Part shown: positions 23,667 through 34,918 of the stretch, piece after piece
Layout of the letters: the number at the start of each line of letters is the position of its first letter
Position numbering within the stretch: the stretch's first letter is position 1
NCBI GenBank assembly: GCA_003339415.1
Contig: PDHQ01000010.1
Location: 43,675-107,674, forward strand
Direction: 5' to 3'
Length of the DNA: 64,000 nt
DNA from: Ophiocordyceps camponoti-saundersi (nom. inval.)
Taxonomy: Eukaryota > Ascomycota > Sordariomycetes > Hypocreales > Ophiocordycipitaceae
Program-made: the position numbers and the translations under genes
The notes under the pieces: generated by a model
Seen by the model: only the letters and a program-made list of their open reading frames with translations
Database searches by the model: none
What the model was told of the DNA's origin: nothing

Positions 23667-25114
23667 ATGACTTCTCAGAGACAGGAACTTCTCGAGAGCC
23701 TTGTAGGGCAGCCTGTTCACATCCCCGACCTTCGAGGTCTATTTTCAGAATGGCCCGCGGCGGTGAATCCGAATCTTGAAGACTTGAGGGCATTTGTTTC
23801 CTCGAGTCTCAAGAGGTATGTACAGAGTCAACCTTGTGGATCTACATGAGTCTCCGGCTGAGTCTTTTTTCTCTCGCAGCAAATTCGCGCAGAATTCAGC
23901 GCAGTACAAAACCCTAGATAAGATGGACATAGGGCTCCTTACGTCGGCAATGTGGCCCGATGCAAGCTTCAAAAGGGCTCGTGTCTTGTCGATTCTTGTT
24001 CTGTGGGTGCGTGTTATTGCAAATACCGTGTTTCATAACCTTTACTTTAACACTTGGAGAAGCTCTTTGCCTGGGACGACGGTAAGTCTCTGAAAGCATG
24101 GTCACCGGAGTCCTCGAGCTCTGGCTTCTTCTGAACCTCGACAGAAATGGACACCGAGATCGGACGACTAGCAGATGACTTTGAAGCGGCAGAGGCCTCT
24201 CGCCGGGAGTCGATTGACAAAATCTCACATTGCTTCCATCTAGGTAACTTCAGCGAGCAGCCTGTTCAGACCAACACGTTTCACGACTTCCTGACGACAA
24301 TCGGCAACGCGGTCAACGACGATTATGGGATTGGTATCTTTGGACTCACTTATTGCACCTCTGTCGCTTGCTAATGAGTTATGCTAATGGGTTATATCGC
24401 TGTACAGACTTTCGAATGCTTCTCCTCTCCGAGTTCAAGTTCACGGCCGAATGTATCTCGACGGAGCAAAGACGTCGACTGAGTTCCATGCTTCCTACTC
24501 CTGAAGAGTACATAGCAACGAGAATGGGAACCAGCGGGTCCAACATAACGTCTTTGATGAATTGGTATGCTCCTCGTAGAGTCATCTACTTGCCTGCGGC
24601 TGAGAACATCTGTCTTGAACGCAGCTACGCAAGCGAGACGGTTCTGCCCTTGGAGGTTCTAACGGATCCGGACATGAAAGTCATACTGGATCAGGTGAAT
24701 CTGATTCTGTGGACGTGAGTAAAAAGCCCCTGCTCTACAAGCAACGTCAAAGCTTACAAGCGTAGCACAAATGATCTTTATTCGCTTCGAAAGGAAATTG
24801 TAAGGCAGGAGTTACATGAGAAAGGCAAGTTATAACTGACGATGTCTACCTAGGGCGAGAAAGCTGTGGACAGTCTCGTTCCCTTGCTCTACAACCGAGG
24901 TGGAAACTTGGAAGCAGCAGTTTCACAAGTCGTTCATATTATGCAGGAGGCGATTCAGCGCCTGGACCGAGCCGCGACTAAGCTGGCTACAAAGTTCGCT
25001 GGTGACGAGACTGTTGCAGAGGGTTTTTCTCGTTACATCAATACGTGCCGGCAGAACTGTACGGGTAGTCTGTACTGGAGTGTGCGGACAGCACGTTATA
25101 GCCAGCCGAAATAG
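23667..25114 (+). CDS. Class I terpene (sesquiterpene-type) cyclase
   Basis: Seven exons (23667-23815, 23880-24006, 24060-24081, 24145-24333, 24408-24714, 24766-24799, 24854-25114) join in frame to 362 residues. The metal-binding aspartate motif is WDDEMD (D98-D99-E100-x-D102), spread across a 22-nt exon and its neighbour. The second metal site is N267-D268-x-x-S271-x-x-x-E275 (NDLYSLRKE). A C-terminal R357-Y358 pair matches the diphosphate-sensing Arg-Tyr of fungal cyclases. Such enzymes ionise farnesyl (rarely geranylgeranyl) diphosphate and cyclise the cation with three magnesium ions in the cytosol. Length is normal for the family and no residue of either motif is missing. The divergent HMG-CoA synthase, isomerase, reductase and prenyl synthase next door would supply its substrate. 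The product skeleton cannot be predicted. Confidence 0.92.
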
Positions 25115-25478
25115 TTGTTGGTAGAGATGGTCTGCTCGAGTTGAATGAGATGGTTGAGTGCTTTTTACTTCATATTTCTCGTTGCAGTCAGACAATAAAG
25201 GGTAGCGTCTTCATCTGTTGCCTTGCATCGTTTCTTATAACACGGGTCTTGCAATTGTGAAGATTAGATGAGGGTAATGAGTGATTATCATCACTAGCAC
25301 AGCAACAACCGCGTCAAGGTCGAATAGAGATTAGAAAAGAGCACTCAATTATGAACGTATAGGTAACTATAGCAAAGGGAATTGATATTCGAAACTTTGC
25401 CAGCGGCAACCCTATTCTACCTCCTCCTCTTCTCCTCCTATCAGTTCAGAAAGACCTCATAACCAAGTCCGAGACAAG
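25115..25478. other. Intergenic, convergent 3' ends
   Basis: A 364-bp AT-rich stretch between the cyclase stop and the HMG-CoA synthase stop. It would hold both terminators. No gene was seen. Confidence 0.5.
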
Positions 25479-27054
25479 TTACGTTTTAATCTTGTATTCC
25501 CGTCTAAACGAGCTGCTTATTTGATCCAAGTAATAGGTGCCAGCCGTGAGCTTAGCAACATCACCAACAGGTCGAAAGTCTTTCTGAGAGTACGCTTTCT
25601 CTCGAAGAAGACACGTCTGGTAACAAACTTGTCAACGACTCTAAGTCCTGTTCGTCTGATACTGATACTTACATCTTCATAGACTGAAGGAGAGGCAGGT
25701 AGACGATCAGCCAAGCGAGAGTCGAGTTCAAGAGCCTCGGATATCTCCGCGACGCTCTTCCGAATGCGAAAGGACATGAATGTCGACGTCAGACCTGAGC
25801 CGTAACTGAACAAGCCGACGCGCTTGCCACGAAGATCCTCACTGTTAGAAGCAGACGTCAAACTGGCCAGACCAGCCCACACGCTGGCGCAGTACATATT
25901 CCCACATTGAGTCGCCACCTGAAGCGATGGCTGCACCCGACTTCGGAACCTGTCTTCGCTTAGAGTCATAAAGGTCCTTTCCACCTGTTTGTCGGTTAGA
26001 GAGCTTTCGTAACTCATACTCCTCATGTAACGAGGAACGTCTGAGAAGATGGCGGCGTCTGGGTTTGCCAGGTAATCATGATATAGCAACCGAGCGTAAG
26101 ACTTTTGTACGACTTTGCAGGTGGGAGCGTGAAAGATCATATAGTCGAACCGATCTATCCCGATACGAGGCTTTTCTTCCTTCCCTTTGCAACTCTTAGC
26201 CTCACGCTCGCAGTAGTTCTGATAAGAAGCGTCAAGGGCCCTGATATAGCAAAGGACAGAGTAATGAGCATCGAGAAAGCCGTACTCCATACTTGGATCA
26301 GGCTTATAAAAGTCGTAGACATGCTGCATGAAGGTTCCGCGCAGTCCAGGTTCTGCAACTATAGGAGCGTCAGGGCCGATCAGGAGAGCGATGGCACCGG
26401 CACCTCCCGCCGGTCGTGCGTTACCACAGGGGTAAACCGCTATATCGCTGGCGACGATGATGGCGTCACGCCCATCCCAGGCTGAGGATTCGATCCAGTT
26501 TAAGCTATTGAGCAACGCGTTTGTTCCACCGTAGCAGGCGTTCATAGTATCTGCCCCTTCGATGCTCGTGTTATTGCCGAATAATTGCATCAAGACGGTC
26601 TTCACCGACTTGGACTTGTCCAGACTTGTTTCGGTGCCTACCTCCAGACGACCAATTGAGCTGACGTCGATGTTGTATTTCTTCAAGAGGTTGGAAGTCA
26701 CCGTCAACGCAAACGAGTAGACATCTAGGTAAGCGTCAGCAGTTGATTCGAGTGAAGGGGTGGCACAACAGGCTGAGACCTTCGAGATCGTCACAGAAGC
26801 TCATGTTTCTCTGACCAAGTCCAATCGTGTATTTGCCCGGGCTGGCACCAAAATGGGTCTCAAGGTCCGATTGGCAGACATACTGGTTGGAGATGGTCAG
26901 ATGTTGATTTGCCGGATGTTGAGAGAGAATTGCTTCTCTAACTATCTACACGGTAGAGATTGAGGAACGGAGTAATGATGGACTTGGGGTTTACCTGTCT
27001 GGGAAAGTAAATCTCAATGGCTTTGATGCCAACGTTTGAAGGTCGCGGCATCAT
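25479..27054 (-). CDS. ERG13: Hydroxymethylglutaryl-CoA synthase (cluster copy)
   Basis: Four exons (27054-26995, 26882-26780, 26724-25673, 25616-25479) join in frame to 450 residues, a normal length. It starts MMPRPSNVGIKAIEIYFPRQ and continues GKYTIGLGQRNMSFC. The catalytic triad is visible: Glu about E86 (VGTETSLDKSKS), acyl-accepting Cys about C118 (NACYGGT) and His about H253 (FHAPTCK). The C-terminus carries GDVAKLTAGTYYL, the end signature of the family; a 3' intron must be removed to see it. The enzyme condenses acetyl-CoA with acetoacetyl-CoA to HMG-CoA, the second step of the mevalonate pathway. It is transcribed away from the HMG-CoA reductase/prenyl synthase pair and toward the cyclase. 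It is probably an additional copy rather than the housekeeping gene, because it is embedded in a biosynthetic cluster. The symbol denotes the yeast family name. Confidence 0.93.
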
Positions 27055-28384
27055 GTTAGACAATCTGATCAAGCCGGGGATAACTCTTGGCCATATGTCA
27101 ATGTCTGCACGTATAGAATGATGGATAATTTCACTACTGCAAGCATGGAGAGCCTCTCACTTACGGTTTGAGAAGACGGTGAAAAAAGCGACTTGTCCAG
27201 TACAGCAGCCAAAGCCTTGAACTCTATCCTGGCTGGTAAGCTGAGAAGATGGTGCCGGATGTTCAAGAGAAAGGGGGGGCTTTCGATCAGCCGTGTACCA
27301 GTAGCTCTACGTATCGAAGTCAAAGCACATGTCTCTTAACCACAGCAGTACAGTACAAATGGAGTGATTACTAGAGTTGCCCGATGGGTCGTATTATCAA
27401 CGTAAGAGTCAGTTCAGACCAAGGGTGCGTATACACTATCCAGATGACTGGGTTGGATGCAACCCTCGCTATGGACAGGGCAGCATGGAGGGCGGCACAG
27501 CAGAGGAGGGGTGTTGGTTCATGGGGAGCGGGGGAGAGAATCCTTCACTTGGGAATCGGGTTACTACAACGGTCGGTTCCATGAGTCGGCTATTAACGGA
27601 AGGGGACGAAAACATACCTCAAGCCTGAGTGAACTGTCGATTAACCCGATCCTATGTCTCGGGAACTTAGTCCTATGTGATATACATACGTGTATCTTTG
27701 GCAAGTTCCATGCATCACACATCTCCTCGTCCAGTTATATTCAAGTCCTTATCAGCCGTGATATACGCAACCGGTTCCTTTTCTAGCTAGGCGCCTTCTT
27801 AGTTGTCTTGATGAAACTATAGAATCGGGGCGTCTCGGTAATATCGCGTCGCCCGGTTTGACTTGCCGATTCCTTTCCTAGAGAAGCGCCTTCTTAGTTC
27901 TCTTGATGATACTACAGAATCAGGGCGTCCCGGTAATACCGCGTTCGCCCGGTTTGACTTGCCGGCACTGTCATGAGACCTTACTTCGTACGAGATGTGC
28001 CGTGACATGAAGTCGATGCTGCAGATGGCGGAACCGGAGTTCCGGTGTTACTGTAACGAGAAGATTTTGTGAGCGAACCCCGAAGGTATGCAGTTCACGA
28101 GTGTTGCGCACTTGGTTGTTGAAACTGGAAACTGCCATCATGATCTAGCCAACTGAATACGGACAGCAGTTGTTCAAGTACAATTTTTGTGTTGCAGTTC
28201 GCAGAGGATTCAACACGGGTGTCCTGTCTAGGTCTTAAGGACAATGATAGACATGTACAGGCAATTCACAGAAACAGGCTGAGAGTCGATATTCAGTGTA
28301 AATGAGTTTCTTCAGTATGTAATTTATATCAAGAACCTAATTGACAGAACAAGACTTGTCACGAGAGCTGATCAAGGCTCCGAT
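27055..28384. other. Intergenic with a degenerate two-copy repeat
   Basis: 1.3 kb between HMG-CoA synthase and IPP isomerase. I found no exon with a recognisable domain. It contains the roughly 95-bp-period duplication at 27791-27964 and would carry the synthase promoter. A lost gene here cannot be excluded. Confidence 0.45.
27791..27964. repeat. Two-copy tandem repeat, period about 95 bp
   Basis: Units 27791-27868 and 27886-27964 both begin GCGCCTTCTTAGTT and end GGTTTGACTTGCCG. They differ at several positions, mostly C/T or A/G transitions plus one single-base indel. No coding content was recognised. Confidence 0.8.
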
Positions 28385-29261
<877 letters not shown>

Positions 29262-29780
29262 TGTGATCCTGCTTCAAGTTCGACTGATGAAGATTGTGTT
29301 TCTCACTGCCTGAATGAAGTTGAAGAAGATCGATAACGTGTTGTAATCGACTTTGACTGGCAAAAGCCTGGGGCCGTCGAGGTGACAAGAAATACTACCT
29401 ATGTTGGGTTGTAGACTCTGGTGTTCCGATACTTCCGCAACTCCTTCATGGGACGAGCTGGAGTTACACTGTCCTGAATACACCTCCCTGGTTGAGTCCA
29501 AGGGGTGTCAATTGCAACCCCCTTCCTGTGAATCTGTGCCGAACCGCTGGCATACAGTCAAACAGGTTTTCTCATGCAGCCTATCTATCTGTGGAACGCC
29601 AAGCGAAGCTCGAGATCCATAACACGTAGCTCACGTTGCACAGGGAGCCATAATGAACTGTTCAGGATTGGCTCATCTACGTTCCCAGTCATGTCACCCT
29701 CCCTTCAAGGGTTCTTCAGCATGTGGTGGTGTGAAAGTTTTCTCTCAATCTCCAACCAACCATCCCAATCTGTTCGTATG
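29262..29780. other. Intergenic: IPP isomerase promoter and reductase 3' flank
   Basis: A 519-bp gap between two co-oriented genes. No coding signal was recognised. Confidence 0.5.
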
Positions 29781-31161
29781 CTAAGCAGTATAACTCCTAT
29801 TAAGTCGCATGTGCGAGCTCACCAGGTGACCAGTTACGAGCGCGCTACACGTCGAAAGTTCACCAGCCAGTGTCGCCGCAGCAATCACTCTCGCCAACGT
29901 CCGGGCGTTCTCCCCGACGTTATCAGGATCCGAGCCCTGAACTCCGAGAAGTCCAAGCATGGCTCCCTGGGCGTCTAACTTGGTGCCTCCACCCAAGGTG
30001 CCGAGTTCAAGGCTCGGCATTGTGACTGAAATGTGAAGAGCGTTCCCAACGCTGGGAACTGATCAGCCAGTATGTAACCTCACGATATCACGGAACATGG
30101 ACTTACCTCTTCATCAGGGTTAGACAATTCGAACTGCCCACAACTTGTGCCGGATCTTGTCCCGTAGCGATATAGATTGCTGTGACGATATTGGCGGCAT
30201 GAGTATTGAATCCGCCGATGGAACCAGCCATGGCCGAGCCAACCAGGTTCTTTGATACGTTCAGCTCTACCAGTGAGTTTGCATCGACCTTGAGGATCGT
30301 CTGCAAGACCTCGTTCGGGATAGTAGCTTCCGCAACGACGCTCTTCCCTCTGCCGTTGATCCAATTAATAGCAGCGCATTTCTTATCTACACAATAGTTG
30401 CCTGTTAGGGAGATGATTCTCATGTCTTGGAATCCACCGTCGGTCATCATCGTTCTCAGGGCGCACTCCACACCCTTGGACATCATATTCATGCCCATGG
30501 CATCACCAGTAGTTGCGTTGAAACGTGTGTATAGGCTAGTCCCGGCCATGATGGCCTTGACAGACTGTAGCCGGGCGAACCTGCTTGTCGACTCAAACGC
30601 CGTCTTCATCATCGCCTGACCATCCTCGGACTCTATCCAAGTCTTGGCATCACAAGCCCGTCGGACATTCGGAAACTCGACGCATGGACCGCGCGTCATG
30701 CCTTCTGCTGATAGGGCGGTGGACACGCCTCCTGCAAGGCAAACTGCTTTGCAGCCGCGATTGGTACTCGCCACTAACCCTCCCTCGGTGGTGGCCATCG
30801 GGATGATATAACGCTTGTTATCGACCAGAAGTGGCCCGGCGATTCCGACTGGTATAGGGACGTAACCGATGACGTTCTCACAACAGGCACCCAAGATACG
30901 GTTCCAATCATAGTTTTCGTAGGGAAGCTGGGAAAGACTCTCTGTCACTGATGTTTCACGCGCCTCGCACATCTTGGAGACGGCGATACGCCGAATTCTG
31001 ACCGCCCTTGTGCAATCTTTGACGACTCTCTCTAGTAAGTGATGAGAGATGTTTTCTTGTTGGCAGTAAAGCACGATATCATCGTCTGACATTTCTGATA
31101 GCGGCTCTTCTGGGAATACTCTTTCGGGTTTTCCGTCCTTATCGTTGCTGGATTCGGCCAT
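29781..31161 (-). CDS. HMG1: HMG-CoA reductase, catalytic domain only (cluster copy)
   Basis: Two exons (31161-30107, 30051-29781) join in frame to 441 residues. Only the soluble catalytic half is encoded; the roughly 500-residue N-terminal multi-span, sterol-sensing region of ordinary fungal reductases is absent, and the upstream 1.3 kb shows no exons for it. Catalytic residues are present: Glu about E126 (ATTEGG), Lys about K260 ([10 protein letters not shown]), Asp about D336 (TGQDPAQ) and His about H432 (HLVSSHM). The cofactor motif DAMGMNM is at about 220-226. It reduces HMG-CoA to mevalonate with two NADPH. Being soluble and lacking the sterol-sensing domain, it should escape ER-associated degradation control (inference). 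It is divergently transcribed from the prenyl synthase. Alternative role: target-copy resistance to an inhibitor. Confidence 0.94.
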
Positions 31162-32512
31162 GATCGATACGAGTGCCAGTTGTCAATCACTTTCGTCTCG
31201 CCTGTTTCGGTGACAAACTGTCTTTACTCGGCTGTTTGTGATATACCTTTGAGGAACTTCCGTGGTAAACTAGGTAAGTCATTGTAACAACGCTCTCACT
31301 TTTATATTCAGAACTACATGTAGGCAAGAGAATACATGGTTGTTGTATCGGTGAATATCCCGGGACCAACTTTGGATTAGTATCACTTAATGGTTGGGGG
31401 ATGTTCTCAACTTGAATGAGACAACTAAGCTAAACTACATGCACATACATATGCTGGCAAACTAGGAGACATCATTCCGTGTGCCACGATCCTACAACAC
31501 GAGAGATAACATAGACTAATGCCTTCTTGTATTGGTTCGAAAGTCGAGGAGGATACAACTCATGTCTTCGAACCTTTGCATCTGCAACGGCCCTCGTTCG
31601 ATGTGAAAGGGTTGCGCACGACGTGTTGCCCGACACACGTTGAGACTCGATAGAATGTGATTGTGATACGTATCACCCATCTATGAAACCTCATTTTTCC
31701 CAAGCGTCACGGCAAGACGACAGAAAGAAAGAGGGGTTTTGCCCCCACGGGATGAGCTTCTCTCCTGTCTGATCAGAAGTAGTGATTACCCGGTCATGAC
31801 ATTGTATTCCATGTTTGTCGATGCAACCTTGGGCGTGGCATTTCCGTCTACAGATGGGAAGCCGACAATTACCGAAACGAACTATAACAAGCCGCATTAA
31901 TGAGTATCAGTGGGCTCCATCCACGTTTGTCAAGGAACCACGGATGCTGGGAGCGAAGGGTGCAGTTGATAGTGGCATCCACATCATTACCGAGAGTTAC
32001 TATTAGGTTTACCTCCTGGACCAGTGTCGTGGAAGGATTCACTCTCTTATGCCGTTGGCAACGCCTTTACCGCAAGCATTATAGGCAGCTTTAACGCCGC
32101 GGTCTCACTAGAATCGATCTTCAAGCCGCTGCCTGATATATGTTATATCCGACCTAAACACCCTCTACCATATAAGCAGGGCGTTTGGTTCCCTGTCGAG
32201 GGTGCATCTAACGGATGTAAGGGGTGCGTCCAACCAAACACTCGTATTCCGCGAACATCAGGCTGGTTTCCATTCAGATTGGCCAGACATCGGATGCTAC
32301 GGTTCACCCGTTCATGCATGTACGTATGTTTGGGCATGTATCTCACATTCCTCAATCACACCCTGCCCTACGTCTGTACAGCGGTTCATCTCGATACCTA
32401 TAGTCCTAGGGTCCAGATAGGGTTGGATGTATTTAAGAACGACGCCTAACAAGCAGTCAAAGTCCTCTATACGTATTCGCCGAATCAATACTATTGCAAG
32501 CCTCGAAAAGCC
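31162..32512. other. Divergent promoter region between reductase and prenyl synthase
   Basis: 1.35 kb shared upstream region. It holds the reductase TATA-like site and an ATTTAAG element at about 32431 on the prenyl-synthase side. Between about 31,870 and 32,210 several short frames look faintly protein-like (for example SWKDSLSYAVGNAFTASIIG), but no domain or intact exon structure could be built. Confidence 0.45.
31299..31306 (-). promoter_or_regulatory. Putative TATA element of the HMG-CoA reductase gene
   Basis: The minus strand reads TATAAAAG about 140 bp before the ATG at 31161. A well-placed TATA here supports this ATG as the true start of the short reductase. Confidence 0.45.
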
Positions 32513-33633
32513 ATGGCTCTTTCAACCGCTAGAGAAAAGTTCCAGGCCATCTTTCCAAAGCTAGAGTCCGCTGTACTCGACCATGCAAAGTCGTACCAGC
32601 TAGACCTGTCAGAGCTGGAGAGGTTCAAACAGGTTGGTCAAGTTCGTCTCTCAGTAAATTCCGAAGATAACAACTCGAAACTCTTGACCCCCTTTTTCCC
32701 CTCTGGCAATAGAGCATCGAATTCAACTGCTCAGATGGAAAGTGTAACCGTGGACTCTCCGTGCTGGGGACAATGTCTCTGCTTCAGGATAGGCCGCTAG
32801 ACGACTTGCAGTTCTTTCATGCCGCTGCCCTCGGCTGGATTTTGGAGCTCCTACACGGTTCTTTTATCATGCAGGACGATATCATGGACAAGAGCGTTAC
32901 CCGTCGTGGCAAGCCTTGCTGGTATCGAGTAGAAGGCGTAGGCTTGAATGCTATCAACGACTCTATGGCGATACAGTCAGCAGTATATTATCTCCTAAGG
33001 GAGTTCTTCAGGTTTCATCCCTCATATGCAGAGATCGTCGAAACCTTTCTTGAAGCGCAGTTTAAGACGGAAATAGGCCAGCATAGCGACCTCCTTACTT
33101 CGCCTCAAGACGTCGTCAACCTCGACAAGTTCTCTCCGGAAAAGTACAGGCTGATCGCCGTCAACAAAACGGGCTACTCCTTCTTTCTCCCTGTCGCTCT
33201 ATCGCTTCACTACTTCGAAATCGCGACGCCCAAGAACCTGAAGCAGACCGACGAGATCGTCGCCTTACTAACAGAGTATTTCCAAATTCAGGACGACTAT
33301 CTCGACAACTTTGGCGCGCCTGAGACTATCGGGAAGATCGGCAACGACATTCGGGAAAATAAGTGCTCGTGGCTTATTGTTCAGGCTCTTCAAATCGCTA
33401 CACCGGAGCAGCGCAGAATACTGGAAGAGAATTATGGACAGGATGACGCCGTGAAGGAGAAAGAGGTGAAGAAGCTTTACGACGAGATGAAACTTGAGCA
33501 GCGCTATAAAGAGTTTGAGGAGGAACGGGTTAAGCTTATCCGTGACATGATTGACGATGTTGATGAGCGAGAGGGACTGAAGAGGGAGGTCTTTACAGCG
33601 ATGCTCTCGAAGATTTACAAGCGTAGCAAGTGA
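32513..33633 (+). CDS. ERG20: Trans-prenyl diphosphate synthase, FPP-synthase type with altered chain-length site
   Basis: Two exons (32513-32632, 32713-33633) join in frame to 346 residues, the usual FPP synthase length. The first aspartate-rich motif is DDIMD (D95-D99) followed by [13 protein letters not shown]. The second is DDYLD (D234-D238). GKCNRGLSV near residue 50 binds IPP. The enzyme adds IPP to DMAPP and GPP in the cytosol. At the position five residues before the first motif, where eukaryotic FPP synthases carry an aromatic residue, it has Ser90 ([12 protein letters not shown]); Phe91 is kept. In model enzymes small residues here lengthen the product, so GGPP cannot be excluded. 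It is followed 1.3 kb later, on the same strand, by the polyketide synthase. The symbol is the yeast family name. Confidence 0.92.
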
Positions 33634-34918
33634 AGTACAGAGGGAGTGAGGCTGTGGAACTTGATACTTGGTTTGACAACATGAGAGAGCTTCATGAGAA
33701 TCGAAGTGACCGAGTCCCAGTAACAGGAAGAATTGCAGGAGGTGGTGGTTGTGTATGTACATACACGTGGTGCATGCTGTGTATGTAGACGGAGAGCGTG
33801 GTAGCTTCAGCTTTGTCTTCTCTATTCGGCGTCCCGAGCATACCTAGGTATAGCAATATCTTACCCCGTTATAGGTCGATTATCTCTTTACTTGTTCATT
33901 GGTCATACTAGACGATATAGACGTGTGTCTAGACGGGAGCCTCCGGAGCGGGCCGGCCCCACCCGGGGACTCCTTCCGTGACACGGCCCCACCGTAATAG
34001 GTAGCCCGCTTTTCTTTTTACCTCAGGTCAAAGGCGGGCACACCGTTGGCTTCGGAACCTCTAGTATCCAAGCAGCGGAACAAGGTGTTGCCCACTGGAG
34101 AGATGAACCTGTGTGTCTTATTATCTATGCTGCTACGTTTACGGTATTACTAGGAGCAAACTCAAACCGCCTTCGGAGAGTCATCGAAAAGAGCGAATCC
34201 TGTTCAACCCAAGATATCACGATCATATAGCTCTTGACCCGTAAACAATGGCCATCTCGGCGATCCCATGACCTTTCCAGTACGATCAAGCAAAGCTTTC
34301 TAGCTCGTCATAAGGTTCACCATACAAGGGAAGAACAGAAACGTCTCGTAACACCTACCACCTCAGCCGCTCCATCTTCGCCGGACCTGATCTCGTCACA
34401 CCCACCCGTTCGTGGCAAAGGTTCTTCTTTCCTTTAGAGGCAGGTCCTCAACAGATAGGAGGAGACATTCACGGGTCATCTTGCCATCACTTGCCATTCA
34501 TCACGCCATCTCTCAAGGTGGAAGGCAGAGAGGTTCTTGGGAATGATGGGCTATGACGATGCACTCAGCTTCATGAGGGAGGGGGGGTGTTACCACGCTA
34601 CGTGTTCGTGAAGATGGTCTACAGTTGATGTCTCACTGTTTTTGAACTCATAGATTCTGGAAATGTTGCCCTTCTTGGGTACATTTCTACAAGTGTCTGG
34701 ACGGTTCGACACGTAATGACTGTTTCCCTTGAGATAGATCAGAGGAGGAGATGTGATTGTCGAGATACATATCTCAGCTTTGGATGCTTGTATATCATTA
34801 CTTGTTTCCTGAGAGATGCAGTGTCTGGTGAAGTCGTCTTCGTCGTCTACATGCCTGGTCTTTCCATCTCGAACAAGCTATACGCCAAGATCAAGTAGGA
34901 GAAGAAGCCATCACCAAG
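33634..34918. other. Intergenic: promoter of the polyketide synthase gene
   Basis: 1.28 kb with no recognised exon. It includes a GC-rich patch around 33,940-34,000 and scattered AT-rich segments. Confidence 0.5.

Noticed and set aside
31870..32450. A further gene between the reductase and prenyl synthase
   Set aside because: Short frames look faintly protein-like, but I could not build consistent exons or see any domain.
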